Positions 16,408 to 23,098 of a stretch of 30,427 bases of DNA are shown here, in pieces. The translations under genes and the position numbers were made by a program. Under the pieces are notes generated by a model. The model was not told the origin of the DNA. It searched no databases and worked only from the letters and a program-made list of their open reading frames with translations. Source of the stretch: an uncultured Eubacteriales bacterium (GTDB lineage Bacteria; Bacillota; Clostridia; Oscillospirales; CAG-272); assembly GCA_934385225.1 (NCBI GenBank), contig CAKRPQ010000014.1, forward strand, positions 1 through 30,427, written 5' to 3'. The number at the start of each line of letters is the position of its first letter. The first letter of the stretch is position 1.

Positions 16408-17364
16408 ATGCGATCGATAACGGTGAAAAAGAACGACGCGGGGCAGAGACTTGATAAGTTTCTTACCAAGTCCGTAAAAGGACTGCCGATGTCGCTTATG
16501 TATAAGTTCATCAGAACGAAGAAGATCAAAGTCGGCGGAAAGCGTACGGACGGGAAATATATGCTCTCCGAGGGCGATGTTATCGACCTTTATATAAAGG
16601 ACGAATTTTTCGGGTCACCCGAAAACGATAAGAGCGCGCTTACACATATAGAACCGAAAATAGATGTCGTGTATGAGGACGAAAATATCATACTTGTAAA
16701 TAAGCGCCCGGGTGTCGTCGTTCACGAGGATAAGGACGCAAGGGACAACACGCTTATTATGCACATACAGGCGTACCTTTATAAAAAAGGCGAATATGAC
16801 CCGACCGGCGAGCAGTCGTTTGCTCCCGCACTCTGCAACCGAATAGACAGAAATACGGGCGGCATTGTCGTTGCGGCAAAGAACGCGGCGGCTCTGCGTG
16901 AGATGAACGAAAAGATAAAAAACAACGAGATAAGCAAGTTTTATCTTTGCGCGGTGAAGGGAATAATGCCGAAAAAGTCCGACACGCTCACGGGTTATCT
17001 TATAAAGGACAGCGCGACGAATACAGTGACCGTTTACGACAGAAAAGTAAAGGACGCAAAAAATATCATAACGAAATATCGTGTTCTTGCCGAAAAAAAC
17101 GGAAATTCGCTTCTTGAAGTCGAGCTTGTAACGGGCCGGACGCATCAGATACGCGCGCATATGGCGCATATAGGACACCCACTTCTCGGCGACGGAAAAT
17201 ACGGCGTGAACAGAGGCGAAAAAAGGGACGGGTACAAATATCAGGCGCTCTACGCATACAGAATCCGCTTCGATTTTGCGGACGACTCGGGTACTCTCGG
17301 ATACTTGCGCGGGAAAACGGTTGAGCTTGATAAAAAGGATATCTGGTTTCTCTCCGATTTCTGA
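16408..17364 (+). CDS. RluA-family rRNA pseudouridine synthase
   Basis: This 318-residue protein has an N-terminal S4 RNA-binding domain (about 10-75, with AGQRLDKFLTKSVKGLP and KIKVGGKRT) and an RluA catalytic domain. It isomerises uridines in rRNA or tRNA to pseudouridine. The catalytic Asp147 lies in CNRIDRNTGG, the local version of the RLDxxTSG motif, and GRTHQIRAHMAHIGHPLLGD matches the family's C-terminal motif. The start is ATG 16408 with GGAGG five bases before it; GTG 16402 sits inside the binding site. The member of the family (RluC- or RluD-like) and the target uridine cannot be settled from sequence. It ends in a very strong terminator. Confidence 0.93.
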   Translation: MRSITVKKNDAGQRLDKFLTKSVKGLPMSLMYKFIRTKKIKVGGKRTDGKYMLSEGDVIDLYIKDEFFGSPENDKSALTHIEPKIDVVYEDENIILVNKRPGVVVHEDKDARDNTLIMHIQAYLYKKGEYDPTGEQSFAPALCNRIDRNTGGIVVAAKNAAALREMNEKIKNNEISKFYLCAVKGIMPKKSDTLTGYLIKDSATNTVTVYDRKVKDAKNIITKYRVLAEKNGNSLLEVELVTGRTHQIRAHMAHIGHPLLGDGKYGVNRGEKRDGYKYQALYAYRIRFDFADDSGTLGYLRGKTVELDKKDIWFLSDF

Positions 17365-17367
17365 ATA

Positions 17368-17408
17368 AAAATCCTCCGAATGATTGAAAAGATCATTCGG
17401 AGGATTTT
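17368..17408. terminator. Strong bidirectional terminator
   Basis: A perfect 17-base inverted repeat (17368-17384 and 17392-17408) with a seven-base loop is flanked by A and T runs on both sides. It ends the pseudouridine synthase gene on the plus strand and the converging XRE-type gene, whose stop codon begins at the very next base. Confidence 0.92.
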
Positions 17409-17924
17409 TTAATTTCTTCTGTATGTCAAAATAAATCCGACGGCAGAGGCGATAAGGATAAGCGGCGCTGCTCTGACAAACGCCCACTCAAAGACGTGGA
17501 AAAACGTTCCGAGAACTGCTGTTTCGGGATCGCCGAAATCCCAACCGAGATACGGACTGCTGATCAGAGCAAGCAATGCGAGGACTGCGAGCGTGAGCGC
17601 AAAAACGGAGACGCAAATGATTCTGAACACCCTTATTTTTGCGAGCTTTTTTCTTGCAAGTTGCAGATTGATGATTTCGAGTTTTTTCGAGAGAGCTTCT
17701 ATGTCTGCACTGTCCGCTTCGCGCCTTGCGATATTTTCTCCGAGCAATGCGCTTACGGGCGCTTCGAGTGCCTCCGAAAGTGATATGAGCATATCCGAAT
17801 CGGGGACGGATAATCCTTGCTCCCATTTTGAAACGGTCTGTCTTACCACGTTTAGTTTGACGGCAAGCTCCTCCTGTGAAAGTCCTTTTGATTTTCTTGC
17901 CGATCTGATGTTTTCGCTTAACAT
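17409..17924 (-). CDS. XRE-family regulator with two membrane segments
   Basis: This 171-residue protein begins with a Cro/CI-type helix-turn-helix (about 3-57: NIRSARKSKGLSQEELA, then VVRQTVSKWEQGLSVPD). A short linker that may form a coiled coil follows (about 65-95). Two hydrophobic segments (about 98-125 and 150-168) suggest anchoring in the membrane. Such membrane-tethered XRE proteins are common in Clostridia; their signals are mostly unknown. The start is ATG 17924, as an upstream in-frame start at 17990 would lie upstream of the promoter. Its own promoter -10 is centred in an inverted repeat, so it probably represses itself. No target gene is adjacent on the same strand. The stop codon abuts the strong terminator. 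Confidence 0.85.
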   Translation of the reverse strand: MLSENIRSARKSKGLSQEELAVKLNVVRQTVSKWEQGLSVPDSDMLISLSEALEAPVSALLGENIARREADSADIEALSKKLEIINLQLARKKLAKIRVFRIICVSVFALTLAVLALLALISSPYLGWDFGDPETAVLGTFFHVFEWAFVRAAPLILIASAVGFILTYRRN

Positions 17925-17950
17925 ACGAAAGTACCGCCTTTCTTTTTTGA

Positions 17951-17986
17951 TACTGCCATTATACGGCAGTAGCGCCTCCAAATCAA
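17951..17986 (-). promoter_or_regulatory. Promoter with operator-like palindrome, XRE-type regulator gene
   Basis: On the minus strand TTGATT (17986-17981), a 17-base spacer and TATAAT (17963-17958) form a promoter. The -10 lies in the centre of the inverted repeat TACTGCC-7-GGCAGTA (17951-17971). Protein binding there would occlude RNA polymerase, which points to autorepression. Confidence 0.72.
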
Positions 17987-18021
17987 GCAACGCAAATTAA
18001 CATTTGCGCAATATCGCCCTG

Positions 18022-18043
18022 TTTGACGGCAGATTTGACGGCA
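18022..18043. repeat. Direct repeat TTTGACGGCA x2 upstream of the XRE-type promoter
   Basis: Two exact copies of TTTGACGGCA (18022-18031, 18034-18043) stand 12 bases apart. Both contain ACGGCA, which also forms one half of the operator palindrome at 17963-17969; the first copy shares ACGGCAG. The first shared motif is exactly 63 bases from the operator copy, about six helical turns. Confidence 0.55.
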
Positions 18044-18046
18044 AAC

Positions 18047-18086
18047 AAAAACGTCCGAAAGATTTTTAAGTCTCTCGGACGTTTTT
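18047..18086 (-). terminator. Terminator of the transglutaminase/cohesin/dockerin gene
   Basis: The arms 18047-18062 and 18071-18086 pair over 16 positions with one mismatch around an eight-base loop. On the minus strand the stem ends in TTTTTGTTT, a good U tract, immediately after the stop codon at 18090. Confidence 0.85.
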
Positions 18087-18089
18087 CAT

Positions 18090-19877
18090 TTATGCAGCCT
18101 TTTTACCGAGGATTATATCCCACTTTGCAAGGTACTGGGCAAGCATTACGGAATCTTTTGCGTTGACTACACCGTCGCGGTTGACGTCGGCGGCTGTCTT
18201 GTCGATTGAAATTGCCCAGCTTGCAAGACTTTGTGCAAGCACAACCCCGTCCGACGAGTTGATGACACCGTCACCCGATGTGTCGCCGAAATATGTTTTC
18301 GTTATTTCTACGTCGGCATTCGCCGTGCCGATTTCGGCTACATTTCCGTCCGATGCAGTGATCTTCGTGTCGGAAGCCACTATACCGACCTGCGTCTGAC
18401 CCGCGACTGCGCCGTCTTTTACTCTGAATCTGAGTGTGAACAGTTTTCCGTCGGAGCCTATGTTTGCGTTTGAGGTGAAGAAAATATTGCCGTTTTTAGC
18501 GGTCACATTCGCGCCCGCGAGCGAAACGCCGACATAATCGAGCACCGTGCTGTCAAAATTTATCGAACATTCAAGAGACGAAATGCCGTTGTTGTTCTTG
18601 ACTTTTACTTTTACCGAAAATTCCTTTCCGACAGTTCCGACCGAGTCTTCGATATATACCGTCGGGATCGATCCGATACTGAAACTGCCCGAAACCGAAA
18701 TTCTGCTGTTCGGGTCCGTGCCGAGACCGTAATAAACGGTGTTTCCGACACCGCGCATACCGTATATGTAGCCGCTTTCGGAGGAAAGATCCTTAAAGAG
18801 CGTAAGTCCCGTGCCGTCTTTGTTTATCGAATAAATTTTCTTCGGTGTATTGAAATATATCCTGCCGTTTAGCAGAATGATGTTTGCAAAGCAACCCGTC
18901 CAATAAGAGCCGCCTTGTGCAGGGTAATATTCCGATATTGTATACAGAGTTTTAACGCTTCCGCTCTTTCTGTTCACCGCCTGCAACTGTCTGTTCTTTG
19001 TGAACATATACATATTTTCGCTGTCGAAAACGATCCCGCGCGACGAATTTCTCCATACGGCGTTTTCGTATATGTCCGAGTCGCAGGTTATGCCGATGTC
19101 TTTCCAGCCGTAGTGTTGCTGGTTTCTTCCGCCTGCGCTGTAGTTTTCGTTTATGTTGTAGTCGCTTACGAGCAGATAGTCGTGTGATACGCGTCCTATG
19201 TTATCGTTTATGGGATCGTTCCATGTAACATCGACGTGATACCATTTGCCGTTGATCTTCACACAGTTCCACGCGTGATTTATTTCGTCGCTCACCATTC
19301 TCTTGCATTCGATGCCGAGGCGGTTCATAACATAAAGGAATGCCTTTGAATAAGAGTCGCAAACGCCCGTCTTGTTTATCATAACTCCGTAAAGCTCGTA
19401 CGCTCCGTCGGCACTGAGAGTTGTGTCGTATTCGTAGTTCATGCACATATAATCGTTTACGACAAGAACTTTTTCCGCATCGGTCATGCCGGGGAGAATG
19501 CCCCGCACGATGTTTGCGTATTCGGCCTCGATAGCTGCTCTCATAGGCGCAACACGGCTTTTTTCCATAGTGTAAAAGAAACTCATGGTTTTTACGATAC
19601 CGTCAGACCCATACGTAAATCCAAAGCTTGTATTGACCCAGAAAATTTCGGGGCGAGTATCCTTCGCTTTTATGAATGCGTTCCGTGCCGTTTCCTGCGT
19701 GATAGCATATTTTTCGACAGAGATGCGTTCTTCAAAAGCAAGCATTGCGTTTACAATATCGTCAACGAGTGCGCTTGGCGGCTCGGTCGAATCAGCCGAA
19801 ACGGCTACCGCCGCAAGTGCGGTGACAATGAGGACGAAGAGCATCGCCAAAGCGAATTTTTTGAGAGTGTTTTTCAT
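18090..19877 (-). CDS. Secreted transglutaminase-like protein with cohesin and dockerin domains
   Basis: The 595-residue protein opens with a signal peptide (basic start, hydrophobic core at about 9-27, then AVSADS). A transglutaminase-core cysteine-protease domain follows (about 120-225), with a complete Cys173 (GVCDSYS), His201 (NHAWN) and Asp216 (HVDVTW) triad. Then come beta-propeller-like repeats about reading on-screen-type values (about 250-400), a cohesin-like domain (about 405-525, beginning VYIEDSVGTVGKEFSVKVKV) and a C-terminal type I dockerin (about 530-595) with two calcium loops, DTSGDGVINSSD and DVNRDGVVNAKD. It is therefore extracellular and able in principle to join cellulosome-like assemblies both as carrier and as cargo. 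The peptidase or crosslinking substrate is unknown. The start is ATG 19877, five bases after GGAGG. It has its own promoter and terminator. Confidence 0.88.
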   Translation of the reverse strand: MKNTLKKFALAMLFVLIVTALAAVAVSADSTEPPSALVDDIVNAMLAFEERISVEKYAITQETARNAFIKAKDTRPEIFWVNTSFGFTYGSDGIVKTMSFFYTMEKSRVAPMRAAIEAEYANIVRGILPGMTDAEKVLVVNDYMCMNYEYDTTLSADGAYELYGVMINKTGVCDSYSKAFLYVMNRLGIECKRMVSDEINHAWNCVKINGKWYHVDVTWNDPINDNIGRVSHDYLLVSDYNINENYSAGGRNQQHYGWKDIGITCDSDIYENAVWRNSSRGIVFDSENMYMFTKNRQLQAVNRKSGSVKTLYTISEYYPAQGGSYWTGCFANIILLNGRIYFNTPKKIYSINKDGTGLTLFKDLSSESGYIYGMRGVGNTVYYGLGTDPNSRISVSGSFSIGSIPTVYIEDSVGTVGKEFSVKVKVKNNNGISSLECSINFDSTVLDYVGVSLAGANVTAKNGNIFFTSNANIGSDGKLFTLRFRVKDGAVAGQTQVGIVASDTKITASDGNVAEIGTANADVEITKTYFGDTSGDGVINSSDGVVLAQSLASWAISIDKTAADVNRDGVVNAKDSVMLAQYLAKWDIILGKKAA

Positions 19878-19909
19878 GAGCACCTCCGAAATAAGTTTTT
19901 GTCATATAT

Positions 19910-19938
19910 ATTATACAATATATTTTCCTCTTTTTCAA
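19910..19938 (-). promoter_or_regulatory. Promoter of the transglutaminase/cohesin/dockerin gene
   Basis: On the minus strand TTGAAA (19938-19933), a 17-base spacer and TATAAT (19915-19910) lie 33 bases before the start codon. This is a strong vegetative promoter. Confidence 0.75.
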
Positions 19939-20009
19939 GTGCCTGAAAGAATTTCTGCAACAGTTTTGCTTGAAAATTGCAATTCTGAGAAGAAAAATAA
20001 AAAAAGGTA

Positions 20010-20037
20010 TTGACAAAACGAAAAAAAGGTGATATAA
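20010..20037 (+). promoter_or_regulatory. Consensus promoter of the metQNI operon and its leader
   Basis: TTGACA (20010-20015) and TATAAT (20032-20037), both perfect consensus, have a 16-base spacer ending in TGA, giving an extended -10. Transcription would start near 20044, leaving a leader of about 360 bases before metQ. That is long enough for leader-peptide control. Confidence 0.82.
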
Positions 20038-20079
20038 TTCGTCCATAGTTAAGAAAATCCGAAAGGAGAAGCAACTGCA

Positions 20080-20211
20080 ATGAAGAAAATCACAGCGATT
20101 TCCTATGACAGAATGATAATGTGCATGTACCGCATGATTTGCATGTGGCTTATTTGTCGCGCAAATAAATCTCGAATGCTTTCTCCGACTCGTGAATGCC
20201 TCGCGGCATGA
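20080..20211 (+). CDS. Met/Cys-rich leader peptide of the methionine transporter operon
   Basis: A 43-codon reading frame starts at ATG 20080, 11 bases after AAAGGAG, and stops at TGA 20209-20211. Met occurs at residues 1, 12, 14, 16, 19, 22 and 33, and Cys at 15, 21, 26 and 40. Residues 11-27 read RMIMCMYRMICMWLICR, eight sulfur amino acids in the fifteen positions 12-26. It lies between a consensus promoter and a terminator hairpin, upstream of metQ. This is the layout of a classical attenuation leader: ribosomes slowed by scarce charged tRNA-Met or tRNA-Cys would change RNA folding and let transcription pass into the transporter genes. A candidate antiterminator pairs 20174-20184 with 20229-20239. 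The peptide itself probably has no other role. No SAM riboswitch or T-box signature is seen here. The coding claim is good; the mechanism is inference. Confidence 0.72.
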   Translation: MKKITAISYDRMIMCMYRMICMWLICRANKSRMLSPTRECLAA

Positions 20212-20227
20212 GTTTTTAAGAGTGATT

Positions 20228-20261
20228 AAGGGAGCTTTCGGGCTTCCTTATTTTGATTTTT
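20228..20261 (+). terminator. Attenuator terminator in the metQNI leader
   Basis: AAGGGAGC (20228-20235) pairs with GCTTCCTT (20242-20249), one G-T pair, around a six-base loop and is followed by ATTTTGATTTTT. It sits 16 bases after the leader-peptide stop codon and about 145 bases before metQ. Another hairpin upstream (20188-20213: ACTC, bulge, ATGCC, loop TCGC, GGCAT, GAGT, then TTTT) overlaps the stop codon, and a third (TTATTTG/CAAATAA, 20150-20168) follows the Met/Cys codons. Confidence 0.7.
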
Positions 20262-20406
20262 GAAAGGATTCTCTTCTATGATAACGGCTTATATAATAGT
20301 TATGACAAACATCGGCAATAAGCGAATGTGACGCTGCGCTTCACTTTTGCATAGAACCGTTTACAATAAAAATAATTTTAATTTATATTTTAAGGAGAAC
20401 ACAATC

Positions 20407-21270
20407 ATGAAAAGAACATTATCTCTCATTCTTGCACTTGTACTTTCACTTTCCGCAATTTTCGTATTTGCTTCCTGCGGCTCCGAAAAGGATTCCCAAA
20501 AAACTATAACGATAGCAGTTCCCAACGATACGACAAATGAAGCAAGAGCACTTCTTCTTCTCGAAAACCTCGGCTATATCAAGCTCAAAGACGGTGCCGG
20601 CATCACAGCTACGATAAGAGACGTTGTCGAAAACCCGAAGAACATCAAATTCGAAGAGATCGAAGCCGCGCTTCTTCCCGGCTCCCTTAAAGACGTTGAC
20701 TACGCCGTTATCAACTCGAACTACGCAATAGACGCAGGTCTTAACCCCGTAAGCGACTCCCTTGCAATCGAAGGTTCTTCTTCCGCGTACAGCAATATCG
20801 TGGCAGTAAAAGAGGGTAACGAAAACACCGATAAAATAAAGGCTCTCGTTGCGGCTCTCGAAAGCAAAAAGGTTGCCGATTTCATAACAAGCGAATATAA
20901 CGGTGCTGTTGTAAGCGTTGTCGATAATGCAGGCGACGGCTTCGATTCCGCCGTTGACTATGCCGCTCTTGACGGTACGACAATAACCGTTGCCGCATCG
21001 CCCACACCTCACGCCGAGATTCTTAAAGTCGCAAAAGAGATCCTTGCTGAGAAGAATATCACACTCGACATAAAGGAATTTACCGACTATGTACAGCCCA
21101 ACAACGTTGTTGAGAGCGGTGAAATAGACGCGAACTATTTCCAGCACACACCGTACCTTGACGACTTCAACGAAAGCAACGGCACGCATATTGTAAGCGT
21201 TGCCGAGATCCACGTTGAACCGCTCGGACTTTACGGCGGCAAGCAGACAACTCTCGACGTACTTAAATAA
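20407..21270 (+). CDS. metQ: Methionine ABC transporter substrate-binding lipoprotein
   Basis: This 287-residue NlpA/MetQ-family protein binds methionine outside the membrane and delivers it to MetNI. The N-terminus is a lipoprotein signal with a lipobox ending FASC, so Cys24 would be lipid-modified and the protein anchored to the outer face of the membrane. Family motifs include ATIRDVVENPKNIKFEEIEAA-like text in the middle, YAVINSNYAIDAGL, EIDANYFQHTPYL and the ending EIHVEPLGLYGGK. The start is ATG 20407, nine bases after AAGGAG; an in-frame ATG at 20347 lacks a binding site and would spoil the signal peptide. The gene is first in metQ-metN-metI and lies behind the Met/Cys leader. The NIL domain of the partner ATPase supports methionine as the substrate. 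Confidence 0.93.
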   Translation: MKRTLSLILALVLSLSAIFVFASCGSEKDSQKTITIAVPNDTTNEARALLLLENLGYIKLKDGAGITATIRDVVENPKNIKFEEIEAALLPGSLKDVDYAVINSNYAIDAGLNPVSDSLAIEGSSSAYSNIVAVKEGNENTDKIKALVAALESKKVADFITSEYNGAVVSVVDNAGDGFDSAVDYAALDGTTITVAASPTPHAEILKVAKEILAEKNITLDIKEFTDYVQPNNVVESGEIDANYFQHTPYLDDFNESNGTHIVSVAEIHVEPLGLYGGKQTTLDVLK

Positions 21271-21281
21271 TATATGAGAGA

Positions 21282-21313
21282 ATACGTCAGCCTGCCTGTG
21301 CGGGCTGACGTAT
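21282..21313 (+). other. Intergenic mRNA hairpin between metQ and metN
   Basis: An 11-base perfect stem (21282-21292 with 21303-21313) and ten-base loop follow the metQ stop. No T run follows (TATTATG), so it looks like an RNA-stabilising or processing hairpin that would favour the binding protein over the membrane components, as is common in such operons. Confidence 0.65.
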
Positions 21314-21336
21314 ATTATGTAAGGAATAAAGAGTAA

Positions 21337-22347
21337 ATGATAGAAATCAGAAATCTTTCAAAGACATTCGGCGTCGGCACAGATAACGTAGATGCGCTTA
21401 AAAACGTAAATATTACGATCGGCGACGGCGAGATTTACGGCATAATCGGAATGAGCGGAGCGGGAAAGAGTACGCTCGTCCGCTGCATCAATATGCTTGA
21501 ACGCCCGACGGAAGGCTCGGTTATAATAGACGGCGTGGACATTGGAAAGCTCGGCAAAAAAGAGCTTCGCGCGACTCGCCGCGAGATAACGATGATATTT
21601 CAGGGCTTTAATCTGCTTATGCAGAGAAACTGCCTTAAAAATATATGTTTTCCGCTTGAACTTGCGGGCATTCCGAAGTCGGAGGCAAAGAAAAAAGCAC
21701 TCGAACTGCTTGATACCGTCGGTCTTGCCGATAAGGCAAACGCTTACCCCGCGCAGCTTTCGGGCGGTCAGCAGCAGAGAATAGCGATAGCGAGGGCGCT
21801 TGCGACGAATCCGAAGGTTCTCCTTTGCGACGAGGCAACATCGGCGCTTGACCCGAACACAACGCACGCAATTCTCGAACTTATACGCGATATTAACAAA
21901 AAGCTCGGAATAACGGTCATTATCATAACGCACCAGATGAGCGTGGTTGAGGAGATCTGTGATAAGGTGGCAATACTTGACGGCGGCGTCGTTGTCGAAG
22001 AGGGCGCTGTCAGCGCAGTGTTTTCAAGTCCGAAGTCGAAAGCGGCAAAAAGGCTTGTTTTCCCCGACGGTGCGGACGAGATCATTGCCCCGTCGGCGGG
22101 CGAAAAGCGCATAAGAGTCGTTTTCAACGGCGCAATGGCGACAAGAACGCCTCTTATCGCGAGAATGGCAATAGACAAGGGTATTGCCGCGTCGATATTG
22201 TCGGCTTCGACGAGAACTATCGGCGAAAAAGTCTACGGAAATATGCTTCTCGGAATTTCGGGCGACTCGGAGACCGTAAAAACGGCTGTCAAGTACCTTA
22301 GCGAGATGCACGACGTAATAATTGAGGAGGTCGGCGCAGATGTTTGA
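21337..22347 (+). CDS. metN: Methionine ABC transporter ATP-binding protein
   Basis: This 336-residue protein energises methionine uptake. Motifs: Walker A GMSGAGKST (38-46), Q-loop in IFQGFNLL, signature LSGGQQQR, Walker B LLCDEATSALDP and switch histidine in ITHQMS. The last ~100 residues form the NIL (ACT-like) domain typical of MetN, which binds methionine and inhibits transport when the cell is replete; this sets it apart from other amino-acid ATPases. ATG 21337 follows AAGGA. The gene overlaps metI by eight bases, indicating coupled translation. Confidence 0.95.
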   Translation: MIEIRNLSKTFGVGTDNVDALKNVNITIGDGEIYGIIGMSGAGKSTLVRCINMLERPTEGSVIIDGVDIGKLGKKELRATRREITMIFQGFNLLMQRNCLKNICFPLELAGIPKSEAKKKALELLDTVGLADKANAYPAQLSGGQQQRIAIARALATNPKVLLCDEATSALDPNTTHAILELIRDINKKLGITVIIITHQMSVVEEICDKVAILDGGVVVEEGAVSAVFSSPKSKAAKRLVFPDGADEIIAPSAGEKRIRVVFNGAMATRTPLIARMAIDKGIAASILSASTRTIGEKVYGNMLLGISGDSETVKTAVKYLSEMHDVIIEEVGADV

Positions 22348-23047
22348 TAAGATCCTTTCACCGAAAGCACTTGAAGAAGCGCTTGATATACTTAAAAACG
22401 AAATTCCGTTTGCAATCTGGGAAACCTTCTACGTAACGGTGCTCGCAACCGCCTTTGCAATCGTTATCGGACTTCCGCTCGGCGTTTTGCTTGTCGTCGG
22501 CGAGAAGAACGGCGTCCTGCCGCTTCCGAAGTGGCTTATGAGCGTGCTTAACGTGATAATCAACCTTCTCCGCTCGATACCTTTCCTTATTCTTATGATA
22601 ATGGTAATTCCGTTTACGCGCCTTATCGTCGGCACGTCTGTCGGTACGCTTGCGTCCGCGGTGCCGCTTACAATAGCGTCGTTCCCGTTTATCGCAAGAC
22701 TTGTCGAGGGAAGCCTGCGCGAACTTAATCCAAACATAATCGAAGCGGCGCAGAGTATGGGTGCAACGCCTTTTCAGATAATAACAAAGGTAATGATACC
22801 CGAATCGCTTCCGTCGCTTATATCAAACTTCACGATAGCGATAACGACTATCCTCGGCTACTCCGCAATGAGCGGAATAATCGGAGGCGGCGGTCTCGGA
22901 AAGATCGCGATAAACTACGGTTACTATCGCTATAAATATCTTGTCATGCTTATTGCCGTTATCCTGCTTATCATTATGGTTCAGGTGTTCCAGACGATCG
23001 GAACAAAGTGGGCGACAAAATCCGACAAGCGTCTTAAAAATAAATAA
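22340..23047 (+). CDS. metI: Methionine ABC transporter permease
   Basis: This 235-residue integral membrane protein forms the channel with MetN. About five hydrophobic segments are visible (near residues 22-50, 62-90, 95-115, 155-180 and 195-225). The coupling loop EAAQSMGATPFQIITKVMIPESLP is the EAA motif that contacts the ATPase. The start is ATG 22340, nine bases after GGAGG inside the end of metN; the earlier in-frame start at 22322 lies before this binding site. It is the last gene of the operon and is followed by a strong terminator. Confidence 0.95.
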   Translation: MFDKILSPKALEEALDILKNEIPFAIWETFYVTVLATAFAIVIGLPLGVLLVVGEKNGVLPLPKWLMSVLNVIINLLRSIPFLILMIMVIPFTRLIVGTSVGTLASAVPLTIASFPFIARLVEGSLRELNPNIIEAAQSMGATPFQIITKVMIPESLPSLISNFTIAITTILGYSAMSGIIGGGGLGKIAINYGYYRYKYLVMLIAVILLIIMVQVFQTIGTKWATKSDKRLKNK

Positions 23048-23056
23048 AAAAAGAAA

Positions 23057-23087
23057 GTGTGTTTTTCCCGTTTTGGGAGAAGCACAC
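23057..23087. terminator. Bidirectional terminator after metI
   Basis: GTGTGTTTTTCCC (23057-23069) pairs along its length with GGGAGAAGCACAC (23075-23087), with one G-T pair and one mismatch at the junction. T-rich runs follow in both directions (TTCTTTGCTTTTT on plus, TTTCTTTTTTT on minus), so it also ends the converging ABC permease operon. Confidence 0.85.
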
Positions 23088-23098
23088 TTCTTTGCTTT

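Noticed and set aside
18022..18043. Short CRISPR-like repeat
   Set aside because: Only two 10-base copies with a 2-base gap; far too short and few, and better explained as protein-binding half-sites.
20044..20260. SAM riboswitch or T-box in the metQNI leader
   Set aside because: I looked for the S-box core and for the T-box GGGTGG-type antiterminator bulge and saw neither; a covariance-model search would settle it.
20278..20331. Second small frame (17 codons) after the attenuator, with AAAGGA ten bases before its ATG
   Set aside because: It is very short, with no clustered regulatory codons and no following terminator; it could be chance, so it is not listed as a gene.
20281..20406. Small RNA gene between attenuator and metQ
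   Set aside because: Some self-complementary bases (GTGA/TCAC near 20327-20344) are seen, but no promoter or terminator frames a separate RNA.
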